Source: Bradyrhizobium sp. 1(2017)
GTDB lineage: Bacteria; Pseudomonadota; Alphaproteobacteria; Rhizobiales; Xanthobacteraceae
DNA: 64,000 nucleotides
Reading direction: 5' to 3'
Assembly: GCF_011602485.2 (NCBI RefSeq)
Contig: NZ_CP050022.2
Span: 4,174,001-4,238,000 of the forward strand
Positions 7,055-14,840 of this stretch are shown piece after piece (the stretch's first letter is position 1; each line of letters starts with the position of its first letter). The position numbers and the translations under genes were made by a program. Under the pieces are notes generated by a model, which was not told where the DNA came from, did not search any database, and worked only from the letters and a program-made list of their open reading frames with translations.

Positions 7055-7365
7055 TCATCCTAAGGTTGCGGATTGATCAAATCCAGAACAACGTGAGCCC
7101 TCAGCCAGCGGCCTCTTTCTTCCCGCTGGCGGTTGCTCTTGGCTTTGGTGGTACGGCCAGCGAGCCAACAACCTAGCCGCCTCTTTGATCTCGGTGTCCG
7201 AGGAGATTCCCAGTCGGGATAGCAGACGCTCGCGCTGAGCGGCGATCTGATCCCGCCTTCCCCGATCTCGCTTGCGATCTGCCCGTCCGGCTTACCGCCG
7301 GCGAGGCGCCTTAGGAGCCTTTTTTCTCGGTCTGACAGAATGATTACGTTTGGCACAAACTGCAC
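7055..7365 (-). pseudogene. LuxR-type helix-turn-helix protein, frameshifted
   Basis: From 7365 the minus strand reads MQFVPNVIILSDREKRLLRR, then LAGGKPDGQIASEIG. This is the first half of a LuxR/FixJ-type DNA-binding domain (LS-x-RE, then the A-x-x-IG helix). Adding one G in the G run near 7258-7264 restores RRDQIAAQRERLLSRLGISS followed by DTEIKEAARLLARW, the expected recognition helix and C-terminal helix. The uncorrected frame gives unrelated Arg/Pro-rich sequence. It was a stand-alone HTH regulator and is now apparently inactive. Confidence 0.6.
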
Positions 7366-7522
7366 TTCATTGCCGAACTTTCCCGAGTCTATATTACACC
7401 AATGTGGGGTGAAATTGCTTACCGAGTATTCGTGATTGTGGTCGGCATGATGCCGCCGGCGCTTTTGGCCGTGGCGCTATTTATGTGAGATTTGGGCGAC
7501 CCATCCGCCGCGCCATCTCTCA

Positions 7523-7536
7523 TTGATCTATCGCAA
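7523..7536. promoter_or_regulatory. Possible FixK2-type box TTGATCTATCGCAA
   Basis: Fits TTG(A/C)-N6-(T/G)CAA and differs by one base from the box at 4203. It lies 47 bp upstream of the small membrane protein at 7583. Confidence 0.35.
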
Positions 7537-7582
7537 AAAGCGCACGTAATTCGGACGTAGCCTCCCACCCAGGGAGGCAACG

Positions 7583-7675
7583 ATGCAGCCTTGGATGCAG
7601 CCTTGGATGTTGCATGTGCTGGCGTGGGCAACTGCGGCCTTGGGCTTAGCCGCCATCATTTCCATGAGCCTGTAA
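7583..7675 (+). CDS. Small membrane protein (30 residues)
   Basis: ATG 7583 follows a strong ribosome binding site (AGGGAGG, 7571-7577). The product starts with a duplicated MQPW motif (MQPWMQPWM) and continues LHVLAWATAALGLAAIISM, a single transmembrane helix. The ribosome binding site and hydrophobicity argue for a real small protein. The duplicated 12-bp unit allows alternative starts. Function unknown. Confidence 0.45.
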   Translation: MQPWMQPWMLHVLAWATAALGLAAIISMSL

Positions 7676-7902
7676 GCCCGCGTCAGTCGGCGGCGTCTTT
7701 AGTGTCTTCGCTCGATTGCGAACGCCGACGCTTCACCCGCTCTCTCCAACAGATGATGACAAACAGCACAGCGCCAATCATGGCCTGGCCGGCGAAGGCA
7801 ACCAGCAGCGATCGAATGAGCACGGTGCTATTCGATCGTTGTACGTTCGTTTGTGCGCTGTTCGGCGTGCCTCGGCTTAAGTAATTGATTTGGCTTAATT
7901 TT

Positions 7903-7992
7903 TGGCGGAAGGGGTGGGATTCGAACCCACGGTACCCTTGCGGGCACGCCGGTTTTCAAGACCGGTGCCTTAAACCACTCGGCCACCCTTCC
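7903..7992 (-). tRNA. tRNA-Ser (anticodon UGA)
   Basis: The minus strand folds as a class II tRNA. The acceptor stem is GGAAGGG with CCCTTCC and the 3' CCA is encoded (complement of TGG 7903-7905). The anticodon stem-loop is CCGGT-CTTGAAA-ACCGG with anticodon TGA. There is a long variable arm (CGTGCCCGCAAGGGTAC) and a T-arm with GTTCGAATC. Its 5' side faces the broken integrase. I saw no second copy of its 3' end in the window. Confidence 0.95.
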
Positions 7993-8007
7993 AAGCCTTG
8001 AAATTGT

Positions 8008-8330
8008 TTAGCTTTTCATCGCTTCGCAGGGAACATTCCGTGGACCCTGACCGCTTTGCTCCCCAACATCGTCGGTGCGCTTGTTTATGGCGGCGCGCAT
8101 GGCGACGTCAACCGCCGCGGCGGCCTCCCCCTGCATGTTCCGAATCGATTGGCCGTGGATATCCATGGTGATCTTAATCGGGGAATGGCCCAGCCACTTC
8201 TGGATCCAGCCCTGTGATTGGCGTGCGCGTCGCGCATCTTGCGCAGCGTCATGCCCCATTCGCCGAGGAAGGCAGACATCACATGCGTGAGGCTGCGAGG
8301 CTGCAGAGGACCGGAGATCCCGAGGACGAG
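8008..8330 (-). pseudogene. Tyrosine recombinase (phage integrase) C-terminal remnant
   Basis: Two overlapping minus-strand frames supply adjacent parts of a tyrosine recombinase catalytic domain: EWGMTLRKMRDAHANH in one, then QGWIQKWLGHSPIKITMDIH in the next, joined by a frameshift near 8205-8220. The LGH box is intact. The expected nucleophile Tyr (pattern D-x-Y-GH) is replaced by His (MDIHGQ), and box I reads MRDAHA instead of LRHTHA. The upstream domains are missing. It begins 16 bp from the tRNA-Ser gene, a classic integration site, so it is probably the scar of an old element. Confidence 0.6.
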
Positions 8331-8518
8331 GAATCGCTCGTCGAGGATTTCCCCTAAAGCGGTGCATCCCTGACGACGCACCGGTGGACAGCGCCTATGG
8401 GATGACAGAGGTCGCGTGGACGCCATTCGACGACGCCCCGCCTCGGCCGCCACGGACTGACCCAGACCGCGCCGAGTCGGCGGGGCCGCGTCGTCCGATT
8501 CCGGAAGCGGCGAACGTC

Positions 8519-8668
8519 CTAGTGCAGCACCCGGCCGGCCTCGGCGAGCCGGACTCTTTCTCTCAACTCATCGAGCTCTTCGATCGCATTGAGCAATCTC
8601 ATCAGTTCGCGGGCCATATGTGCCAAACTGGGCTTTGGACGCCGCGAGATACGAATACGCTGTCCCAT
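8519..8668 (-). CDS. Small hypothetical protein (49 residues)
   Basis: The start at 8668 is chosen for its ribosome binding site GGAGG, nine bases upstream. The product reads MGQRIRISRRPKPSLAHMAR followed by ELMRLLNAIEELDELRERVR, with a basic head and a Leu/Glu-rich amphipathic helix. The frame is open upstream to 8800, but that extension lacks a ribosome binding site. Function unknown. Confidence 0.45.
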   Translation of the reverse strand: MGQRIRISRRPKPSLAHMARELMRLLNAIEELDELRERVRLAEAGRVLH

Positions 8669-9042
8669 CGGTGCACGCCTCCATGCTGAGGAGGTCCACA
8701 TCGCAAGGAGCGTGCCGCCATGAAGGGGGATATGCTTAACGCAAATCAGCTGATGATGGCGGTTGGGCGTGATCTCGCGCGGACAGGCTCGCCGGTTCAC
8801 GCCAGGCGAGCTAACTCAAGGTCAACGGCCGATAGGTGCACTTAACGCTGCACGCGTTGAGAACCGGCTGGCTCCCGGGTCGGCGGGTCTTTCCTGGTTG
8901 CTGTAAATTCCGGATGGTCAGCATCCCGAAAATCAAGGCCCGGAAGAAGCAGGTGTAGATAACTTTCGCGCTCGCGCGACGTCTGGTTGCCGGCTCCGTC
9001 TGTTCACTCCAAGCTGTGGCCCTGTGTGAGTCGGGGGGACCC
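8669..9042. other. Intergenic stretch, one hairpin, no supported gene
   Basis: Apart from the hairpin at 8787-8811, I find no recognisable coding sequence on either strand. Confidence 0.45.
8787..8811. repeat. GC-rich hairpin (CCGCCGG family, diverged)
   Basis: GCTCGCC (8787-8793) pairs with GGCGAGC (8805-8811). The inner GG-TTCACG-CC matches the loop of the hairpins at 6441 and 6597. Compensating changes (C to T on one arm, G to A on the other) keep the stem intact. Confidence 0.5.
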
Positions 9043-9198
9043 ATGGAGCGGAAGCCATTTGAGAGCATGCCTCTCGAAGAGCTGTGGCAACTCCACAGCC
9101 TCGTTAATGATATCCTCGCCGCCAGGCTTCTGGCGAAGAAGGACCAACTGGAACGACGCCTGGAGCTGCTCAACCGAGAAGAGAAAGCTCGCCATTAG
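9043..9198 (+). CDS. H-NS-like N-terminal domain, no DNA-binding domain
   Basis: A 51-residue product beginning MERKPFESMPLEELWQLHSL and ending LERRLELLNREEKARH. This is the pattern of the N-terminal oligomerisation helices of alphaproteobacterial H-NS-family proteins (SM-x-x-EELW-x-LH, LA-x-RL, KLE-x-RL). The C-terminal AT-hook-like DNA-binding domain is missing: the frame stops and a GC-rich hairpin follows within 20 bp. It may be a truncated gene or a natural H-NS antagonist. GGGGGGAC upstream may serve as ribosome binding site. Confidence 0.5.
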   Translation: MERKPFESMPLEELWQLHSLVNDILAARLLAKKDQLERRLELLNREEKARH

Positions 9199-9214
9199 CG
9201 CCGCCGCGACCGGT

Positions 9215-9234
9215 CCGCCGGTTGATGCCGGCGG
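9215..9234 (+). terminator. GC-rich hairpin (CCGCCGG family)
   Basis: CCGCCGG (9215-9221) pairs with CCGGCGG (9228-9234) over TTGATG, 16 bp after the stop of the H-NS-like gene. No T run. Confidence 0.5.
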
Positions 9235-9325
9235 GCGCGAAGACGTCAGTACCGGTCATGCGGATCTTGCGGACAGGTCTTGTTGCCGTAGGTGTCGATC
9301 CCTGCCCCACGCCGTCGGTAGCGCG

Positions 9326-9676
9326 TCAGATCTTCGGACCGAACATGCCGCCCGCCGTCTTCATCGCAGACTCGCTCATGGCCCGCGCCTGTTCGGTTAG
9401 CGCTCGCATCTGGTCCTGGAAAAAATCGGCCTGAAGCTTGAGCGCGTCCTGCATGTCTTTGGCATTGATCAGCTTGTCGCCGAGATCGAACGTCGCGCCG
9501 ACGTTGCGCCGCATGAACGTGCAGAAATCCTTTGCCTGGTTCGCGATCGGCAGTGGCGACGAGCCGAGTCCTCGCTCCAGCAGGTCGAAATACTCTGTAT
9601 TGGCCTTGCGCACGCGCTCGAGCGCCCCGCTCATTAACGCACGCACGCTTTCGGCAGACGTATTGATTTCGGCCAT
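9326..9676 (-). CDS. Phasin family protein
   Basis: A 116-residue, almost all-helical protein reading FDLLERGLGSSPLPIANQAK, then MRRNVGATFDLGDKLINAKD and LKLQADFFQDQMRALTEQAR. This is the phasin pattern (F-x-Q-x-x-F...Q-x-x-x-L-x-EQA). Phasins coat polyhydroxybutyrate granules. A good ribosome binding site (AAAGGAGAGG) precedes ATG 9676. It is the last gene of a minus-strand operon with two alpha/beta hydrolases whose promoter region carries a FixK box. Confidence 0.85.
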   Translation of the reverse strand: MAEINTSAESVRALMSGALERVRKANTEYFDLLERGLGSSPLPIANQAKDFCTFMRRNVGATFDLGDKLINAKDMQDALKLQADFFQDQMRALTEQARAMSESAMKTAGGMFGPKI

Positions 9677-9703
9677 GTTGCCTCTCCTTTCACAAGGTTG
9701 GGG

Positions 9704-10567
9704 TTATGCGGAAAGTCCTCCGAACCAGGCGCCGAAATAGCCGGCATAGAGTGCCGGCCGTTCGAGATTCATCGAGTGTCCGATGCCGGGCACGATCACG
9801 AGGCGGCAATCCGGCATCGCTTCGGCCATGACGCGAAGGTCAGCCGGAGGAATCCAGCCGTCCCATTCGCCCCACAGCACGAGATGCGGATGCCGCAAGT
9901 CCGGCATCCGGCGCTCCAACTCGCGGCTTTCCTTCTCCCGCGTGAGGTTGAGCGGGGTCCCGATCCAGATGCCTTCGGAGACGCCAAATGTCTGATCGAT
10001 GATGCGGTCGAACAGTGCCTGAATCTCGGCCAGTCCCTCGCGGAAACGCGGGACTGCATTCGGAGCCATGCTCTCGGGCACGAACAGCGAGGACGCCGCG
10101 GTTGCCATGATCGTCCGCGTCAGCTCCTTGCTCGCCATCATGGCGCGGAACAGGCCGATCTGATCGGCATTGAAGGTCATTCCCAGCGGTGTAACCGGAT
10201 CGAGCGCGAACACGCGGCCGAAGCGTTGCGGCTGCATCAGGAGCATGCGGGCAGCGATGATGCCGCCGGTCGAATGCGTCGCGAGATGGCAATAATTGAT
10301 ATCGAGCGTATCGAGCGCGGCCAGCAGGTCCGTGGCGTGCTGCTGCATGGAGTAGTTGGCATAGTCGGCAGACGGCTTCGGTCGGTCGCTGTCGCCGCAG
10401 CCGCGCCAGTCGATGGCGATGACGCGCAGCCCCGTCGGAAACATCGGCGCCGCGAGCTCTATCCAGTCCTTGCTGGCGAGATTGCCATGGATGAAGACGA
10501 TTGTGACATCGCCGCCTCCCCACTCCCGCCAGCCAAGCTGGACCTCGCCCGCCTGCACCCTTGGCAT
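9704..10567 (-). CDS. Alpha/beta hydrolase
   Basis: The product has 287 residues. ATG 10567 is preferred over TTG 10573 because AGGA lies at good spacing, overlapping the stop of the upstream gene. The fold is complete: oxyanion strand with FIHGNLASKDW, DWRGCGDSDRP loop, nucleophile elbow ATHSTGG, and catalytic His in GIGHSMNLERP. The elbow is T-H-S-T-G rather than G-x-S-x-G, an unusual first residue. The substrate is unknown; the phasin and PHA-type neighbours suggest an ester or lactone linked to storage metabolism. Confidence 0.8.
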   Translation of the reverse strand: MPRVQAGEVQLGWREWGGGDVTIVFIHGNLASKDWIELAAPMFPTGLRVIAIDWRGCGDSDRPKPSADYANYSMQQHATDLLAALDTLDINYCHLATHSTGGIIAARMLLMQPQRFGRVFALDPVTPLGMTFNADQIGLFRAMMASKELTRTIMATAASSLFVPESMAPNAVPRFREGLAEIQALFDRIIDQTFGVSEGIWIGTPLNLTREKESRELERRMPDLRHPHLVLWGEWDGWIPPADLRVMAEAMPDCRLVIVPGIGHSMNLERPALYAGYFGAWFGGLSA

Positions 10568-10575
10568 CAGCAATC

Positions 10576-13083
10576 CTACTTGTTGAGTCCGGCCGTCGGC
10601 GCTGCGCCCGGAGGGCTCGGCGCCACCGGCAGGGCCGACACCACGGCCCCTTTGATCATCCGGTCGATCCCCGCGGGCGACGATGTGTCGACACCGCCCC
10701 TGGTGACGAAGTCGACGACGTCGACCGGGTACTCGACGGGATTGTCCGTGTGGATGAAGTGTCCGGTGTCCGGATAGATCTTCAGGATCGGCCGATTGCC
10801 GGCATTCGTCATCCGCGTCATGAGCGGCGAGATCACGTCACGTCCGAGATCCGTCAGCCCGTTGAAGGCGGGCGTCGGAATGAACGGCTCCTTGTCGCCG
10901 AAGGCGAGGAAGATCGGCGCCTTGATCTGGGTGACCCGTTCATAAAGGTTCTTCGGATCGTCTTGCTGAACCTCGGCGCCGATGGTGTGGATGTCATAGA
11001 TGAAGACGTTGCACCACTGCTCGAGCTCCTTCGGGTTTCCCTTGGTCAGCCCGACGCGCTGTTCGGTGTGGAGGCGGGCATATTCGCTGTCGTTGAAGAA
11101 GTAGCCGCTCTTGGCAGCCGACACCGCACCGGTGTCGGGGTCGCGCTTCTTGAAGTAGAAGAAATCGCGAATGTTCTGTTCCGAACGCCCGATCTCGGCC
11201 GCCAGGATGCCGGTCTGGTCCCACGTCGCCTTCCACTTGTCGAAATCGTGCTCGAAGGCCGGATCGAACAGCTTCGCCTTCTTGTCCTTGGCGATGGTGA
11301 TCTCGCGCGGATATTCCTCGAGACCCGACGGGGCTTCCAGCGCGAGGCCCTGCACCGTGTCAGGCCAGGTCAGCGCATAGCCCACCACGAACTGGCCGCC
11401 CAGCGAATGGCCGAGATAATACGCCTTCTTGACGCCGAGCTGGTTGACGACGAGGTCGTAGATCACCTCGCGCATGTCCTGCATGCTGCGCGCCGGGCTC
11501 TTGTCGAGATTGCCGGGTCCGGACATGCCGTAGTGCGGCAGGTCGGGCACGACCACGCGTAGCCCGTTGCGCAGGGCATATTGCATGATGTTGCCGTAAT
11601 GCCCGCCGAAGGCACCCTTGCCGTGGATGATGACGAGCACCTTCGGGTTCCTGTCGGTCCCGTTGTATTCGTCCATGTAGCCGATCTGCCAGGAATTGCC
11701 GCTCTTGTCCTTGGCGTCGGCGAACTTCACTGGATAGGGATAGGTCACGAAATCCTTCCAGAAGGACTTTTGCGGATCGATCTTTTCGGCAACGCCCGGC
11801 ACGCGATAGTTCTTGTCGACGAATTTCTGCGCGCGATCGAGGCTCGCAACGTCGTCCATGAAGGCGACGAATTTCGGATCGTTCTTGCGCTGGTTGATGA
11901 TCGGGAACACGCCGTAATGAGCGACCGGGCTTTCCTGCGCGATCAGGTCCGCACCGGGAACGCGGTCGACGGCCTTCTGTGCCAGCTTGAAGTTGAGCCA
12001 GAGATCATTGGTGATGTGCATCACCAGCGTGCGCGCCTGGATGCGGCCGAGATAGGGATTGATGTTGTGCGTCTCGCCGACACGGTTGCGCCAGACGAGA
12101 TCGACCGCATCATAGAGCTTGGCGCGGTTGATGACGTTCAAGGCCGCCTTCTCGTTCGGCGGATCCCAATAGAAGATCTCGGGCTGCACGGCACCCCAGT
12201 TCTGGCCGGTGCGATAGGCGAAGTCGTAGCCGGTCATGCCGAGGATCGACCAGCCGAACGCCACGCCGGGCACCGGGTGCTTCTCCTTTGGCAGCTTGTA
12301 ATAGTCACCCTTGCTCGCCTGCCAGACCGGATCGGCTTCGATCGCGGCCGTCATCATCTGGAACGTCCAGTTGCCGACGGGGTCGTCGCCGTCTGATTGC
12401 GTGGTGCCGCCGATCGGCATCAGGCCGCCGATATATTCGGGGTGCATGACGCCCCAGACATAGGTCTGCGTGCCGCCCATGGATACGCCCGTGACCAGCG
12501 CGACGCGCGCGACCTTCAGCTCGTCGCGCAGCAGGCGGTAGTTTGCCTGCACCATGTCGTAGTAGCTGTATTGCGGAAACTTGATTCCGAGCCCGTCGGA
12601 CGGCTTGCTCGCGCCCCAGGTGCCGAGCGGATCGACCATGATGACGTAGTAGCGGTCGGTATCGATCGGCCTGCCCGGGCCGATGATCGGAACGCCGCCC
12701 GACAGGGCAGCGCCCTTGACCCACTGCTCGTACATGTCGGTGGAGTCGCCGGAATAATAGGAGTTGATCACAACCGCATTGGTGATCTCGCCGGCGGCGT
12801 TGCGCCGGGCGTTGCCGATGGCGATGTAGGCGGTGCGCAGCTTCCCGGCGCCGAGCGACTCGAGCGTGACGCCACCCTCGCCGCCATTCTCCCATTTGGA
12901 GGGATTGGACAGGTCGTACTTGCCGCCGAGGCGGAAGTTGGCGATCTCGTAGGTCTTTTTCAGCCCGTCATGCTGTACCTGCGATGAGCGGCGGGTGAAG
13001 GGCTGTGCGACTGCGAGAGCGGTGCCGACCAGCAATACGATCAAGCTGACGAAGCAACGCTTCAAGATATCGGTCCCGGTCAT
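10576..13083 (-). CDS. Exported double alpha/beta hydrolase fusion
   Basis: The product has 835 residues. The signal peptide (MTGTDILKRCFVSLIVLLVG) ends near AVA/Q at 26. Two hydrolase domains follow. The first (about 45-410) resembles homoserine O-acetyltransferase-type hydrolases, with nucleophile Ser201 in GVSMGG, Asp360 in TNDLW and His389 in VAHYG. The second (about 440-800) has IIHGKGAFGGH, nucleophile Ser560 in GHSLGG and a late His in DTGHFIH. Both triads look intact, so the protein may be bifunctional and probably acts in the periplasm. A strong ribosome binding site (GGGGAGGAG) fixes the start. It is first in an operon with 9704 and 9326. Confidence 0.75.
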   Translation of the reverse strand: MTGTDILKRCFVSLIVLLVGTALAVAQPFTRRSSQVQHDGLKKTYEIANFRLGGKYDLSNPSKWENGGEGGVTLESLGAGKLRTAYIAIGNARRNAAGEITNAVVINSYYSGDSTDMYEQWVKGAALSGGVPIIGPGRPIDTDRYYVIMVDPLGTWGASKPSDGLGIKFPQYSYYDMVQANYRLLRDELKVARVALVTGVSMGGTQTYVWGVMHPEYIGGLMPIGGTTQSDGDDPVGNWTFQMMTAAIEADPVWQASKGDYYKLPKEKHPVPGVAFGWSILGMTGYDFAYRTGQNWGAVQPEIFYWDPPNEKAALNVINRAKLYDAVDLVWRNRVGETHNINPYLGRIQARTLVMHITNDLWLNFKLAQKAVDRVPGADLIAQESPVAHYGVFPIINQRKNDPKFVAFMDDVASLDRAQKFVDKNYRVPGVAEKIDPQKSFWKDFVTYPYPVKFADAKDKSGNSWQIGYMDEYNGTDRNPKVLVIIHGKGAFGGHYGNIMQYALRNGLRVVVPDLPHYGMSGPGNLDKSPARSMQDMREVIYDLVVNQLGVKKAYYLGHSLGGQFVVGYALTWPDTVQGLALEAPSGLEEYPREITIAKDKKAKLFDPAFEHDFDKWKATWDQTGILAAEIGRSEQNIRDFFYFKKRDPDTGAVSAAKSGYFFNDSEYARLHTEQRVGLTKGNPKELEQWCNVFIYDIHTIGAEVQQDDPKNLYERVTQIKAPIFLAFGDKEPFIPTPAFNGLTDLGRDVISPLMTRMTNAGNRPILKIYPDTGHFIHTDNPVEYPVDVVDFVTRGGVDTSSPAGIDRMIKGAVVSALPVAPSPPGAAPTAGLNK

Positions 13084-13141
13084 GGCGGACTCCTCCCCTT
13101 TACGCCTCCTTGAAACGCTAGGAAGGACGGCACAGGGAGCT

Positions 13142-13155
13142 TTGATCTAACTCAA
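13142..13155. promoter_or_regulatory. FixK/FNR-type box TTGATCTAACTCAA
   Basis: A perfect TTGA-N6-TCAA box placed about 60 bp from both divergent starts (13083 on minus, 13216 on plus), so it could serve both operons. Confidence 0.7.
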
Positions 13156-13215
13156 CGGAATCCAGCCGCGGACGTTGAGACTCGCAGGCATCGGAATGCG
13201 GGTAGTCTTTGTGCG

Positions 13216-14142
13216 ATGCCTTTCCTCAGCCACGGCTCATATCAGATCCGCTATGAGCTCGACGGGCCGACGGGCGCGCCAGCCTATGTGCTGGTAAACG
13301 GACTGACACAATATTCGGAGCTTTGGGCCGCCTATCGCCAAGCGCTGCTGGCGCGAGGCTTTCGCGTCGCGACCTTCGATCTGCTGGGACAAGGCGGCTC
13401 CGATAAGCCGACCCTGTTCATCAGCCAGGACGACCAGGTCGCCGTGCTGCGCCGTTTGATCGACAAGCTCGGCGACGGCCCGGTCTTCCTGAGCGGTATC
13501 AGCTTCGGCGGCCTGATTGCCCTCCGCTATGCCATCGAGCATGGCGAGCGGCTGTCCGGACTGGTACCGATGAGCTGCTTCGCCGAGCTTTCGCCGCAGC
13601 TTCTGCTTCTCGGGAGCGCCCTGCGGACCGGCCTGATCCTGGGGGGAACGGGCTACCTGCAGGATTTGCTGCTGCCGATGAACCTGTCGGATGAATGGCT
13701 GAAGCCGCTGCTCGACAAGCTCGACAGGGTCAAACGTCAGGGCTGGCTGGTCAACGACGTCTACGCGCTCCAGAACCTGATGGATTCCTTCCTCGACTTC
13801 CAGCCGCTCACGCCACACCTGTCGGCGATCACGGCTCCGACCATGATCCTCAATGGCGAGTTCGACTTCCTGACGCCGCGGCATCTTCACGAGACCCTGC
13901 GCGTCGAGATCCGCAACAGCTCGCTGGTGATCATTCCCAGGGCGTATCACGCCTTCACGCTGGAGAAAGGCGCGCTGACGGCCGATCTGCTCGCGCGCTT
14001 TGCCGACGACGTGCTGGCCGGCCGCTGGCGGGGCAATCAGGCCGTCTGGGTGGCGCCGGACGAGCCCGGCGGCGAGCTCACGCTGTTTCCCGACGGCTAC
14101 GACCATCTGCGCGCCATTCCCCACAAGAGGACGCCGGCATGA
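13216..14142 (+). CDS. Alpha/beta hydrolase
   Basis: The product has 308 residues: LVNGLTQYSELW oxyanion region, FDLLGQGGSDKP loop, nucleophile elbow SGISFGG, acidic residue in LNGEFDFLTP and His in IPRAYHAFTLEKG. These are all elements of a serine hydrolase. It is divergent from the fusion hydrolase and overlaps the next gene by ATGA, so the two are translationally coupled. The FixK box lies about 60 bp upstream. The substrate is unknown. Confidence 0.8.
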   Translation: MPFLSHGSYQIRYELDGPTGAPAYVLVNGLTQYSELWAAYRQALLARGFRVATFDLLGQGGSDKPTLFISQDDQVAVLRRLIDKLGDGPVFLSGISFGGLIALRYAIEHGERLSGLVPMSCFAELSPQLLLLGSALRTGLILGGTGYLQDLLLPMNLSDEWLKPLLDKLDRVKRQGWLVNDVYALQNLMDSFLDFQPLTPHLSAITAPTMILNGEFDFLTPRHLHETLRVEIRNSSLVIIPRAYHAFTLEKGALTADLLARFADDVLAGRWRGNQAVWVAPDEPGGELTLFPDGYDHLRAIPHKRTPA

Positions 14143-14741
14143 GCGGCATGCTCGGTCCTCTCGACTCCGAGGGTCGCGTTCCGCCGCGCCAGCAGACCCG
14201 GGTTGCAGCATTCCTGATCTCGGCGCATGGCGCCCTCGCCCGGCAGCTCGCCTTCACGCTGCCCGTCAGGCTGGACGCGGCATGGCAGACCGAATTGAAC
14301 GCGCAGTTCTACCGCGAGACCGAGATCGTCGCGCTGCTGATGCGCGCCACGTCCTGGGTGCCGGATCTGGCCTTGGGACACATGGTCGCGGCCTGGGAAG
14401 CCGCCTGGTGGCCTGCGCCGATCGAAGGGATCGCAGACCCTCGCCTTGTCCAGGCGGTTCATCTCGCAACGCTCGCCCATGCCGTGCATGCCGGCATCCG
14501 GCCGGCTGCGCTGCTGCCGGTCGAGGCCAATGCGCAGGATCCCTTTGTGACGGCGCTGCGACGTATCGAGTTCGAGAGCAGCCGGCTGCTGCAGGCCCAG
14601 ATTCTGTTCCTCAAGGGCAGCGATCTTGCGCCGCATCGGGCTGCAGTGAGTGCGGCGCTGGAGCAACGTCACGCCGGCGTTCGCAAGCTCTGGTGCGAAT
14701 TGCAAGGGAGCATCGGTATCGACGCATCCCGTGCGGAATGA
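14139..14741 (+). CDS. Hypothetical protein coupled to the hydrolase
   Basis: The product has 200 residues and begins MSGMLGPLDSEGRVPPRQQT. It is helical and rich in Ala and Leu with many Trp (AAWEAAWWPAP). ATG 14139 overlaps the hydrolase stop. The frame is open far upstream inside the hydrolase gene, but that part is a shadow. No known motif is visible. A granule-associated or accessory role in the storage locus is only a guess from context. Confidence 0.65.
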   Translation: MSGMLGPLDSEGRVPPRQQTRVAAFLISAHGALARQLAFTLPVRLDAAWQTELNAQFYRETEIVALLMRATSWVPDLALGHMVAAWEAAWWPAPIEGIADPRLVQAVHLATLAHAVHAGIRPAALLPVEANAQDPFVTALRRIEFESSRLLQAQILFLKGSDLAPHRAAVSAALEQRHAGVRKLWCELQGSIGIDASRAE

Positions 14742-14750
14742 TCGGAAGCC

Positions 14751-14764
14751 TTGACGCAGATCAA
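14751..14764. promoter_or_regulatory. FixK/FNR-type box TTGACGCAGATCAA
   Basis: A perfect TTGA-N6-TCAA box 77 bp upstream of the CoA-transferase A start and 10 bp after the preceding stop, marking a separate transcription unit. Confidence 0.65.
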
Positions 14765-14840
14765 AGGCGGGGAATTGCCGGGCGCCAACATCCGCCGCTG
14801 CCGCCTTCTGCCATCGTCGGCCGAACCCGGAGTTTCAATC

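Noticed and set aside
7903..7928. Possible att site: searched for a second copy of the tRNA-Ser 3' end
   Set aside because: No second copy of TGGCGGAAGGGGTGGGATTC was noticed elsewhere in the window, so no att pair is claimed.
9698..10777. 359-codon plus-strand frame opposite the hydrolase operon
   Set aside because: His/Arg/Asp-rich shadow of a GC-rich gene, no ribosome binding site.
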